From assembly GCA_022829145.1 (NCBI GenBank), contig CM040755.1, forward strand, positions 23,452,563 to 23,516,562: a stretch of 64,000 nucleotides of DNA, written 5' to 3'. Shown here piece after piece: positions 49,701 to 61,700 of this stretch. A model generated the notes under the pieces. That model saw nothing but the letters and a program-made list of their open reading frames with translations. It had not been told where the DNA came from and made no database searches. How positions within the stretch are numbered: position 1 is the first letter of the stretch; each line of letters opens with the position of its first letter. Source of the DNA: Albula goreensis. Lineage: Eukaryota > Chordata > Actinopteri > Albuliformes > Albulidae. The translations under genes were made by a program, and so were the position numbers.

Positions 49701-52700
49701 ATATAAATGTGTGTAAGTACGTGCAAATATACAGTACACTCACAGGTATTACTGCAGTTTTGAAACGAACCTTAATTGCTCAATGCCCTAGGTTTTTCTA
49801 TGGCTGGTAGTGATGAGCTGGATGCTGTGAGGTTTCCTTTCCTGCCTGTTTGAATATGCCGTTGTTTTGCTTCAATCCTGATTAATGTGCTGGATAAGGC
49901 CGTAGGAAGTCTGTATCAGTGGGCTGTATTACTGCTGCCCCTGCTGCGGTGTATGTCTCTGATCTGCCCATGGCCTAATGGGTGGTGGTGGTAGTGTACT
50001 CTCACTGACCCATGTGCATGTCTCTGTCCTGGTGTGACAGTGCTGATCGGACCCAGGTGACTCTGGACCTGGACGGGATAGTGCAGGTATTGGACCGGCA
50101 CCTTCACGACTCCTCCACCGGTATGATGACCCGCATCGCCGTGCTCAAGTGGCTGTACCACCTGTACATCAAGACACCACGTAAAGTGAGTGGCGGCTCC
50201 TCGAAGCCCAGTGAAAGCAGTGCTTATTAGAGACTTTGCTCTAAGCATAAGGGCAGCTGACCAGAGCCTGTCACTGGCCTGACTGAAACAATATGTCAAA
50301 TGGCAGCCGTCCATGTTGATCTTTTTTTTTTTTTTGATGTTAATCCAATGCTTATTTTGTTAACATGGAAGACCCTATCTGGTGCTTAGTAAAACAAACA
50401 ATTAGACTGTTGTGCTTAATTGATGCTCTATTTCTCATGACATTTATAAAAGATGCTCATGACCACCCTAGTCCTGTAGAACCATAATGTCCACATAGTC
50501 TGAGCTATGAATTTTATGTATCTGTCTATCTTAGCTTTTCCCTCCCCTAAGAGGTAAACTCTTAAATTTAACTCTATCCATTCTTAATAAAGCACAAGGT
50601 GTTGGACTTTTACTGGGAGGATTTTTCTCTATTTTTCTGAAGATGGTATGCCTTTTGTAGTTTAATCTAGGGGTTAATGGTTTTGAGGAGCTGAGAAAAG
50701 TCCTGAGAAACATGTGAGATGGTGGCCTTCCAGGACTAGGAGTCCAGTGCTGGATAATCGTGTTCCACTGGGATATGGGTAGTTCCTTGCTCTGTCTGGG
50801 CTGCCTGAGCAGCGGGTTTTTCGTAAACTCTACCTGGGCAGGCAGCCAGCGCTTTCGGCCTACGCACGAAGCCTATTTTTAGACCCCCAGTATTAGTAGT
50901 GTTAAATTTCTTCCTCTGTGTGTTTGTCTCCTCCAGATGTTCCGACACACAGACAGCCTGTTCCCCATGCTGCTCAAAACGCTGTCGGACGAGTCAGATG
51001 AGGTAAGCCGTGCGCGGTATCCCTGCTGCAGTGTCTCAGTGCCCCGCACACTTCACTAGTACAACACCCTCACCTGAGGGAGGTCTTTTCCCTTTGATAA
51101 AAACACTCAGGAAAAGAAGGGGTGAACTTTTCCCAGCAGTACTGCTGTGAGTGTGGTCCTGTTCACAGCACTGACTCACAGTACACGTTTGTTGCTGTCT
51201 CTGAAGTCAGCCACATGTGTGAAAAATTAGGATGATCGGAGAGACAAAAAAAAGCGCTCTGGAAGATGTTTGATGTCATGGTTCAATTCACATAAACATC
51301 TGCATGACTCTTACAGTGAAGGATGAGAGATTTCCCCGAAGTGCGAATCGTGACACCGTAATGTGCAGTTTCACCTCCCTGGGCCCGTCTGAGCAGGAGA
51401 TCATTTTGAATATGATCCCTTGAGGAGGGGGGAGAGGGGGCCTTGGTACGGGGATCCTGAGAGATCACGCTGTCCTATCCCCACCTCCTCCCACCTGTTG
51501 CCCTGTTGGGAGTAGGTAGCCCCCACCACGTGATGTCAGTCTCCTTGCCGCACTCAACTGGCCGCTCTCCAGCCCAGCTGATTCCATTTCCTGGTCCTGA
51601 ATCGCTGCAGTTTGTCAGAATGGAGCCAAGAGGCATCCTGGGATTAATCCTTGGTCGCTCTTTAGAGATGAAGAGGGGGGAAAAAGGAAACTGTGTTGTT
51701 GTTTTTTTTCCCCTTCTTTAAAAAAATAGGATTTAATTAATCCCAAAAGCCTGCTGTTGGGGTGTTAAAGGAAGTGGAGATGACTGGCTCCAGCCTTCCA
51801 GTCTCACGGCTCTGAGCGATTGGGAGATAAGCCTGCCTGCAGCTTCACAACCTCTTTCTCTGGCCTCCCTCTCTGTCTGACTGTCTTCCTCACTGCTTCA
51901 AATGTAATTCTGCCTCCCCAACTTCCACCCTTCCCATTTACTTATGGTTCCAGTCTCTTCTCATCCTTTTACTATATGTATCATTCCTTCATTCACCCAT
52001 TCTCTTTACCTCCTTATCCTCTCTATGCCTCCCTTTCTCTCCATCCTTATTCCTCTCATTCCTTTCTTCCTCTGTCTGTCCTGATGTTAGCGTTTCCATG
52101 CCCAGCTGTGTTCTTGGTGAGAGAGAGCCAGGCCTCATACTCCTGATCCGTTTGCCCTCACTGTGACTCACTTAAATATTTGTATGAAAACCCTTGGTTT
52201 GTACCATGAAAGAGTCCTTGCTCCAGGAAAATGGGCATTTGCAGGGTGGTCTGATGGTGTAAACGATGTTGTTACCAGAAGTACGGTGTTGAATTCTGAA
52301 TTGAGCCCTGTCCTGGTATCCTCATGGGTGTGGATTAACCTCTGTTGCTAATTGCATCCACGGCTGACATTCTAAATGTCCAACTGCATAAATGGATGCA
52401 GCATGGAATGTAGAGAGTGTTACTCATCCAGTTTAAATATGCCTGCTGGGCAGCTGAATGATGTGATGACAGTGCTGCTATCTGGTGCAAGCAGGTGTCC
52501 CACTTTTGGAGTCCTTATGCTGGTATACTCCTGTTTTGCATTATCATTTTAGTTTTATTTGCAATTCCATGTCAAATCTTACAGCTTACAAATTACATAA
52601 ATAACTGCCAAATAATCACCGTTTATGTACCTTGCTCAGTGGAATGACTGCGGTAGCCTGTGGTCAAACTTGCAAGCCTTTGGTGATGTAGGACAATTCC

Positions 52701-55700
52701 TAGAGCTGCTATTGGCTCTTTCTGGTTTTCTGCCTTGGAGTTGGGGCTGTAGTTAGAAAGAAACTCTCCAAGGCTTTTTATTTTGCTCATCTGTTGGAGG
52801 AAGTAGGGTGCCTGGTCTCCCCGTTGAGAATTGAGATGACTCACCAAATCACTTTGCCCCAGGAGGCTGAGAATGCCTGAAATTTAGCCACTTTATTTTA
52901 ATGACTTTATTCTGCTCCATCATAGCTATCTGTGGTGCTATGCCTGAGGAGTTTTACTGCAGCGTATTGCACTTCAAACTTTCCAATTCAATTAGACCCC
53001 AGTTTCATCTGCTCTGGAGAAAGGTTTGAAGTTTTTCCTCTCAATGCATTATTTATTTTTTTTTTATTTTTTGCCTCCCTCATTTGTCAGCTGTTACAGT
53101 TGGAAGTGGAAACTCTGTAATGGTGTTATAGTTCCCTTGTATTGCAGCCTGGGGATGGGATCATGGGTAATATTCTCACTCGGTTGCATGCGCTCGCCCC
53201 AGTCAGACAGGACCTGCAGGACTACCTCCCGAACCGCAAGGCTGAGATTTAATCATGCGGCCTTCCTCTGAGTGCGTCTGTGTCAGAGGGAAGGAATATG
53301 GAGACCTCTCTGTCTCCCTCCTCACAGTGACTGGCTCAAACCATTACTGAAGACTCTAATCCTTCACAGCGCGCTTATCCGGTTCTGCTTCTGCCAATCA
53401 GAGTGCTCTAGCAGCACGTAGCATCGGGGTTGTGTTTGGGGTGGCGGTTTGGGGGGCTGGGGGGTATAGACAGGAGTAGTGGCAGGTAGATGGTGCATGC
53501 TGGAGATGAGGTGATCTGGAGATCGTGGAAGTTAAGACACTGTTTTGGGTTCCCTTGTCCTTCAGATAATACTTTTCTAAAGCATCTTTGCAGATGTGTG
53601 TTGTGAGGTTTAAACATTACTGTGTGCATTCATATGTGTGTGCGAGCATGCATGTGTTTGTGTCTACTTTGGCATACATATTTGTCCTTTAGAAGGTATG
53701 TGTGTACACATACAGATTTATGCTGGGAAAGTTTAAGTATGCATATGTATACGCGTGTGTTTGTGTGAGGGTGCTGTTTATTCAATGGGGGGGAGATTAA
53801 TAACTCAAACAGATGGAGCACGGAGCAGGGGAGTAATCTGCTGTAGACGATCAGAGCCAGGACAGCTTCAGATTACAGCTAGAGTGCATGTTCAGAGACA
53901 GGGCCTTATTCCCTTCCTGCCACCCACACTATACAGACCATCTTACACCCATATAGAGGGAGCATGTACCGCTTTAATCACTCACATAATAGAGACCGTC
54001 CTGCACTCATTTTACCTCCCTGCCACTCAAACACCGTCACTTTCTCTCCTGGACAGACTACTTCTTCTGTCCTTGCCTCTTATAGAATGTTTTGAATGTT
54101 GGTTGTTAAATTTACATGCATGTGGATTTATTATTCTGTTTAATATGCTGTGTCACTCTTAGACTTACATTTTGAGCATCTGGTCTTTGCAGAGGATGTA
54201 AGGAAAGCATATTGTATTCAAGTAAATGTAAGTTTGCATTGGTGCTTCTTTGTGTATCTGGTTATTATATAGCTACATTTAAAAGCAGTTGCATTCAAGT
54301 ATTTATAGCTTCTCTTCCTAAAACATATATTAGAATTTACAGTTTATAATTTGAACTGAAAAGATGGAAAAAATGTGTATGAACAGATTCAAAACTGTAA
54401 ATTAAATCTGCAGCCCTAATAAACACTCGGCCATGCTGGAAACATTTGACATCGTCACATCATTATCAGCTTTTGATCTGTCATCGTGAATATGTTGCAG
54501 TGACAGGAGCCGATGTGGCTGGAAATGCTACAGCTAGGGTCTGTCTCATCTCAAAAACTGCCAGTTACAAATCTCTCTAATTTCAGCATGATGCATTGAG
54601 CACAGTCAAGCATGGCTGGCCTGAGCATGCTCACATTGAGCACACTCGAGCATGGCTGGCCTGAGCATGCTCACATTGAGCACACTCGAGCATGGCTGGC
54701 GTGAGCATGCTCACATTGAGCACACTCGAGCACGGCTGGCTGGCATGAGCATGCTCACATTGAGGACCCTCAAGTATGGCTGGTGTGAGACGTTGTTAGC
54801 ATGCTCACATTGAGCACATTTGAGCATGGCTGGTGTGAGACGTTGTGAGCATGCTCACATTGAGCACACTCGAGCATGGCTAGTGTGAGACGTTGTGAGC
54901 ATGCTCACATTGAGGACACTCGAGCATGGCTGGTGTGAGACGTTGTGAGCATGCTCACATTGTGGTCACTCAAGCATGGCTGGTGTGAGATGTTGTGAGC
55001 ATGCTCATGCCAGCCATGCTTGAGTGTGCTCCATGTGAGCATGCTCACAGTGTCCACAGTGTGGCTGGAGCTTGAAGAGCAGTGCTGAGAGAACGCTGTT
55101 GAAAGGGGTCACAGTACGGATCATACTCAGTACTGCTGGAATATAGGGACTCGCAGAGTGGTTTGTCATTGGACCTGCAGCGAGAACCATTGCCAAGTAG
55201 CCTCTTATATAACATCATGGGAATTTATATTTATAGAAGAAACCTGTGTGATAAATCTGATGAATCATTCATTTCAGAGAGCAATGACACACTATTGAAT
55301 GCAGACCCTTTTTTTATTTCCATCTGAAAGGATCCCTGGGGATTCAAACTGGCAGTTGTTTACACAGCTTTTGTATTTTATGCATACCAGTTTGGAACGC
55401 CTAATCGGATTTTTCACAGCAGCATCCTCTGTCAATTCAGAAGAGTGCAGATAAGCGAGTGTCTCTCAGTTTTGAAGTGCGTTTTGCCAGCTGCTGCTGC
55501 TTCTGAATCAGTGGGCTCTGCAGGTGAGATGGGCACCCTTGCTACTCTCCTACCCACGCTGGACTGTTCATCCAGTTCCACAGCTCCCTGCTTGGACTAC
55601 CATCAGTGCCATACACTCTTCAGAAAAACGATTCTATATAGCACTCTTAGTTGTTCTTCATTTTAGCCATAGGGGAACACTAAAAGGGTTTTTTTGATAC

Positions 55701-58700
55701 TGATATCTCTGAAGAGTATTTAGAACCCCCAGGGCAGGGTACTGCATAGCAATTAAGATAAATCCGCATGTAAGAAGAACCAAAGGTGGACGAACCAAGA
55801 GCCATTAAGGAACTTTTCTAAAAGTGTAAATGGGGTGCATCACAATACTTAAAACTGAAAAGGGGATTAGCAGGGTTTTCTATTTTTATTCACTGTCTTC
55901 TCTATTTCTTTCTCTCTCATGTTAGATTTTTAGTTTCGTCTGTCTCTGTCTCCTGCTTTCACTTTCTCTCTTCCTCTTCCCCTCCTGTGCTCTCCCTCCC
56001 TCTCGTGTCCCACTGTCTCCCTCTCCCCAGTGTTTCCTGTGCCCCGCAGCTGTTCAGTTGTGTAATGGTGACTCTCAAGCGGCTAAAAACAGAAAAACCC
56101 ACCAGCATCCACCTTCTCAAACAGGATTGAAATACCACCTTCTGCAGAACCTCCCAAGTGCCCGCCGAACTGTGGGGGCAGTACGCACATCAGAAGGGCC
56201 AAGCAGCGGTGGCGGGGTACGAGTGGGGCTGTCGGGGCACGTCGCGATTCACCCAAACAGTCGTTCAGGTGTTTCTGGCACTTCCGCTGTTCCTCAGGCT
56301 CATCTGAAAGACTGTCCCGCATCTTCCAGCTTGCAACTGGTTACATAATCTAACATCCCCCCTTGCCACCCCCCACCCCAACCACTCTTCCGCTCCAGCT
56401 GTCCCGCCTCTCCCACTCAGGAAGTGCCCTGGTGTCTCTCCTTTTCTCCGACCAAGTTTCTCAAAGGCCTGAGCAGAAAAGAGCCTCCTTTTATCTAAAG
56501 ATAGAGGCATCTTTCTGCTCGCTACTCTCCCGTGGTGAACAGGGTGCTGACTGAGGGGGTCCCGGTGAGGCTTGGGGCGCTTTGCGCTCTCAACAGCACT
56601 CTCCCACAATCTCACCTCTTATTGATGCAGAGCGAGGAGACGAGCCTGCAGCACTCGCCTCTAAATAGAACCGAGTCTGTCAGTCACAGCACAGCCAGGG
56701 CTGCAGTTCTGGAGTTTATTACGCCATTATCAACCGTGGTTTATTACGTAACGCGTTCATGCCTACAGACACCAGCCAGCCAGTTCCCCATTTTTCTCTC
56801 AACTGTAAAAATAGAAATGTTCATAAAGCGGGTCTCAGTGTTCGTTGCTGCTTTCGGGATGCCTGGCAGCAGTGCTCTAGCTGGGCTTTACATCAAGTTT
56901 CTGCAGCAGCTCTGCTTTTTAACTTTCGAGCAGCAGCAGCACAACGTGTGTACAATTATACAAATCGTTATGCAATGTACTTAAGTATTTATTGTAATCT
57001 GGAAATTCCAAGAATTTTGAAATGACACCCAAGGGGAAATAAGTAAGGCTCGTTGATGAATGAGAGAAGGTAAACTTTACTCACATTTACTGACCTTGGA
57101 ACTGTTGGTGGGTAAACTGATCCTGGATAGTTTTTTTTTTTTTCTTTTAAATGGGAAGGGGCAAACACCTGGAGCTAATAAATGCTTATTACATCCAGCT
57201 ACATGCTTTCTGAGGCACACTCCCCCCTCCGAAGGGATTAATAAAGTGGAATACAGAAATGGTTTCAAGCTCTTGAGTTTTGTCAGCAAAAACAAGGGGG
57301 CATAGAATGGAAATTATTTAAAGGAGGTATTGTGTTATCAAACAGTTATTAGTGTGTGGCATAACTTTGTAGTTTCAAAGTAGCGACCGATGGATCGGTC
57401 AAGACCAGGGGTGCGCTCTGGAGTACCGATGTCACGATCATGATTTCAATTCACAAATTTATGCGTGCAACTGTTTCTATAGCAAGGGGGAGATACAGGG
57501 TGAGGGAACTGTTTTGAGAGTCATCAGCTTGCTCAAACTCCTCCAGGGGAAGCAATAGGCTTCAGGAGGCCGAACAGCCTGCTCTCCTCATCAGAGACTC
57601 GGATGTTCTCTGGGTTTCATTTATTCGGAGACCAGAGCTGGGTTCCCTGGAGCTGCCAGGGGTAGCAGATGTGTGCGAGGAAATGGGAGGAGTCCCAGGG
57701 CTCCCTTTGAAGGGATCAGGCGGCGTCCCCGCTCTTTAAAAAACAAAGCTTGTTTGCTTTTATGGCCGTTTTTCCTTAGATGGCGTCCTAGGGGTATGCT
57801 TGCAAGGCTCCTCTACAAAGGTCTACAGTGATGGCTTTATCGTGAGCAGGGCGGTAAAACATGGCATGGATATCGGCCTCCAGGGAGAGAGGAGAGGTGT
57901 GTGTGAAGTAAGGGTGGAGGAGTGAAGGGGATGGCGGGGTCTGTAGAAGTCACTTTTACACTCTCTCCTCCCGCCCTCTCTGGGTTTTTCCTCACCTCGA
58001 TGACCCCTACCCCCAGTACAGGAAGTTAAATCTGGTTGTAGTGGTGTGCAGGAATTACTGACCTGACTGACTCCTGTACTCCCATAACACTGAAACCACC
58101 TAAAGCACAGTCTCAGGTTTGCATAGTCATTCCAGTCGTAGCACGTCGTAAAAAGAAAGCGCTGCAAGCATTCATAACTAATTCTATGGCCCAAGGAAAA
58201 GGTGAATTGCCTGTCAGCTCAAGAGTTATATGCTTAGCCTCATAAAATATCCTCTGAACCAGAAAATTTAGCTGGAGATGCAAAATATAAAAATGTAAAT
58301 TCTAACATAAATACTAAGAAACTGGATACAAGCTGTGCAACAGAAAATTGAGTGCTGAAAATAGAAAGTTGGAAAAAAAAAAGTTATGTTAATGTAATAC
58401 AGTAACATACATGCCCCTTGTTTCAGGAAAGTCTTCCTCTTAAAGCAATCAGCAGAGGTGCAGGTCATGATGAGGACAGGAGGGGTTGGCAATTGATGGC
58501 ACTGCAGCCCTCATCTGCTCAGGGCTCTGCACAACAGGTCATATGACTTAAATCTGACACCGACCACCTTCCACAGCACACCCCAAAAAGCACTGTCCCG
58601 TTTGTTGAGATAAACAATGTGAGAACATTAAGAGCATCGATCCTGACCTGAGAGTTCAGATTTAAGGGGCGGTGTTACCTGAATTTGCAGCTCAAGCTTG

Positions 58701-61700
58701 GTGAGGAGTCAAAGGACAGAGTCAAGCTCGAGTGTAGGCTCAGTGAAAATTACTCACTGATATTGCTTTTGTTATTTATTTCAGCGGGTCGTCATTTGGT
58801 GCTTGGGGACTTTATCTGAGTGAAACGCCTGCTTTATACATCAAACAATTATGAATTAAGTCGGGAATATGACTTTGTAACATATTTAAATAGGATAATC
58901 CATTATATTTAAATGTTCATATCCCTTTGGGGTATGTGAATATATGTGTGTATAAATATAGTGTATAAAATTAGTATATGCATATGTACAGTCCGCAGTT
59001 GGGTGGTGGTAATCTGAGGATGGAGTCCAAAAGTAGGAAGCAGTCTTGTCAATCTGTGCTGTAACCTTTGAAGACTGAAACAGTGAGACTGGATGTGCTG
59101 GCATGTTTATATCCAGGGTGATTTGAGTGTGTGGCTATATACACATACATGTGTGTTATATCAGAGGCCCAGCACCTTCAAAGCCTGGGTCATTAATGTG
59201 ATTTATTTTTAAATAAGGGCAGGGCCTCCCAGCCCTGAGAGTGTGGAGAGGAAGGGAGAGGTGGCTGGAAGATATCCTCTATGCTCCTGGTGTCCTGTTC
59301 TTCACTGCCACACCCTGAGAAACACCCAGATCTTTATATTTCCACACAATGTAGTGTTGGTCTCACTGAGCTGCGGGCCCCTTTGAGCCAACATGGCCTT
59401 GGCATTAAGCTTACTCCGAGGGAAGCGTGTAGAAGCTGTTTGAAGCCTCTGCGGAGCATGTGAGCATGTCTGTTCCTCCCTCAACAGTTTAGGCTACAGT
59501 CATGTACTTGGATCAGGTGACGGCATCTCATGAATGTTTGCAATTCTGTCTTTTGGTGTTTCAGCCTGAACTTTAAAGTCTCCACCCCCCACACCCACCC
59601 CGCAATGTTTCGTCCGTCTTTGTCAGTTGTTGTGCTCAGGGGAGGCAGACTAGAAGTTTCCGGAAGGAAAGCCTCTCATGTTGGGCATTGTGGACCGACA
59701 AACTCAATAGACATTGATGGAGTGGGTGGGTGATGGCTGTGTACTCTGTGCGAGTGTTTGAGTAGGCGGGGATAGCACGTTATGGTCCAGCCCCCCAAAC
59801 CCCCCTGCCCCACAGCACCCCTCCACCACCAGTGTTTGTAAACTTTCATTGGGGGAAGAAGCAAAGGGGCAAAGAGGACAGAGGTCAGAGGTCACCAGTG
59901 TCTCATTGACACAGTGCTGCTGGGTAGAATAGAGGGAGCTAAATGATCGTGGGAATGAGGGGTAGGGAAGTAAGGAGGGGGGGTTCTACCAGCACTACTC
60001 TGTCACTGTGCAGAAGGGATTTTCAGTTTTGGTAGAAGTGGGGGGAGCTCCTTCCCAACAACACTGCCACAGTGCACACTCAGTGAATTGGTTCGTCTCT
60101 CCTGCTTCCCTGTGTTCCTTTATCAGCTCCTGTTGTGTGGATCGCCTGTGACTCTGAACATAAGACCTCAGCATTAGTGCTTAGTTTTTAGATTTATTTT
60201 CCAGTTGTGATGTTGATTCTGTTCTCAAAGCTTCACAGAGAGGTTGAGTATTGGAGACAGATGGACAAAGAGGAAGAAATTGTTAACACCCCCTGCCCCT
60301 AAATTCCTCTGTCCCTTCTCAGGACACAGATGTCCCCCTACCCTGTACCCCTGACCCTCTACTCTCCTCCCCCAGGTCATTCTCAAGGACTTGGAGGTGC
60401 TGGCGGAGATCGCTTCCTCTCCAGCTGGACAGACTGATGCTGCAGGGTCATGTGACAACAACGACGGCAAGTCAGAGCTCCAGGTTCCCGTTCCTGCCCA
60501 GCCTGGTGACCCAGCAGTGGGTGAGTGACTCTACACCACCCCCCCCCCCCATCCACCCCACCCCCCGCTCATGTCACCTCCTTTTCTGGGCCCGAGGGCC
60601 CCTGATGGGAGTCTTACAAAACATTTGTTTGTTCCACTTTGCAGGTGCATTTCACATGATTGGCCCCATTATGTCCTGCCCCCTCATACATACACACAAA
60701 CATGCATACAGGCCTATGCAGAAACATGCTTACCCGCATTCGCGTACATACACATTTGCACACAAACACACATGTAAATACACAAGCACACAAATGCGTA
60801 TTTAAATATGCATACACACGTATTCACACATTTGAGTGCACACATACACATACACACACATGCCCACAAATGCATGTGAAGACATACACCTCCACACATT
60901 CATAGGCACACAAACACACACAACACCAGCTTCCCTACCCTGTGTGCACATTTCCTGTTTGGGGACCCCCTCTTTCATCCCTGCCACCCCTGTTTTCCAA
61001 AGGCTGGATTTATGCTTCACATTTTCCCCCACTCTTTGGGAGGGGGTGGTTTGTTGTACCTCCTGGGGAGTCACACTGTGGTTGTATTGACAGAGGGAGA
61101 GAAGAAAAAGGGAAAACAGGAAATCAGCAGCCATTTTCAGTAGCCTCCTCCTCCCACCTCGCTCTGAGCTGTTATGACTGTGAGCAGACGGCGATGGACA
61201 CGCCACACACAGCATGGAGGTGTGCTGCCCCTGCCTGTGATGTCACAGCAGGCATTCTCTCTCCATCCCACAACTCAGTGGAAGACTGATGGGGAAACTG
61301 TAAAACCGTAATCATTTCACAGAGCTGGGGGGGTGCGACCAAGCGGCCAGGTGGGTGGTGGCTGGCACTGGGCTTGAGAGCCACTGAGAGTGAGAGGGAG
61401 AGAGAGAGGAAGCGAGGGAGAGAGTGAGAGAAAGCGAGACAGAGAGAAAAACCAAGGGAAAGCGGGGTTGCTGTAAATGTGGGAGTGCATGCTGATGATG
61501 GTCTCCCCCTTCCAAGCAGTTGTCATGGCAACGCACTTCCTTGCCTCTTGGCCCTGCAGCTTTCTGGTGTGTGTGTTTGTGTATGTGTGAGTGTGTGTGC
61601 ACAACCATGCATTTTTCTGTTTGCGTCTGTGTGTTTGTGAGTGTTAATGCTTCTGTTTTTATGTGTGTGTGTGCGCGCACACGCATGTGTGCGCGCGTGT

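Noticed and set aside
56532-56984. 150-residue open frame in vac14 intron 12
   Set aside because: No similarity, splice sites or repeat-protein features; ordinary chance frame in GC-rich sequence.
60690-61215. Several open frames rich in His, Thr, Cys
   Set aside because: They are translations of CA/TG microsatellite sequence.
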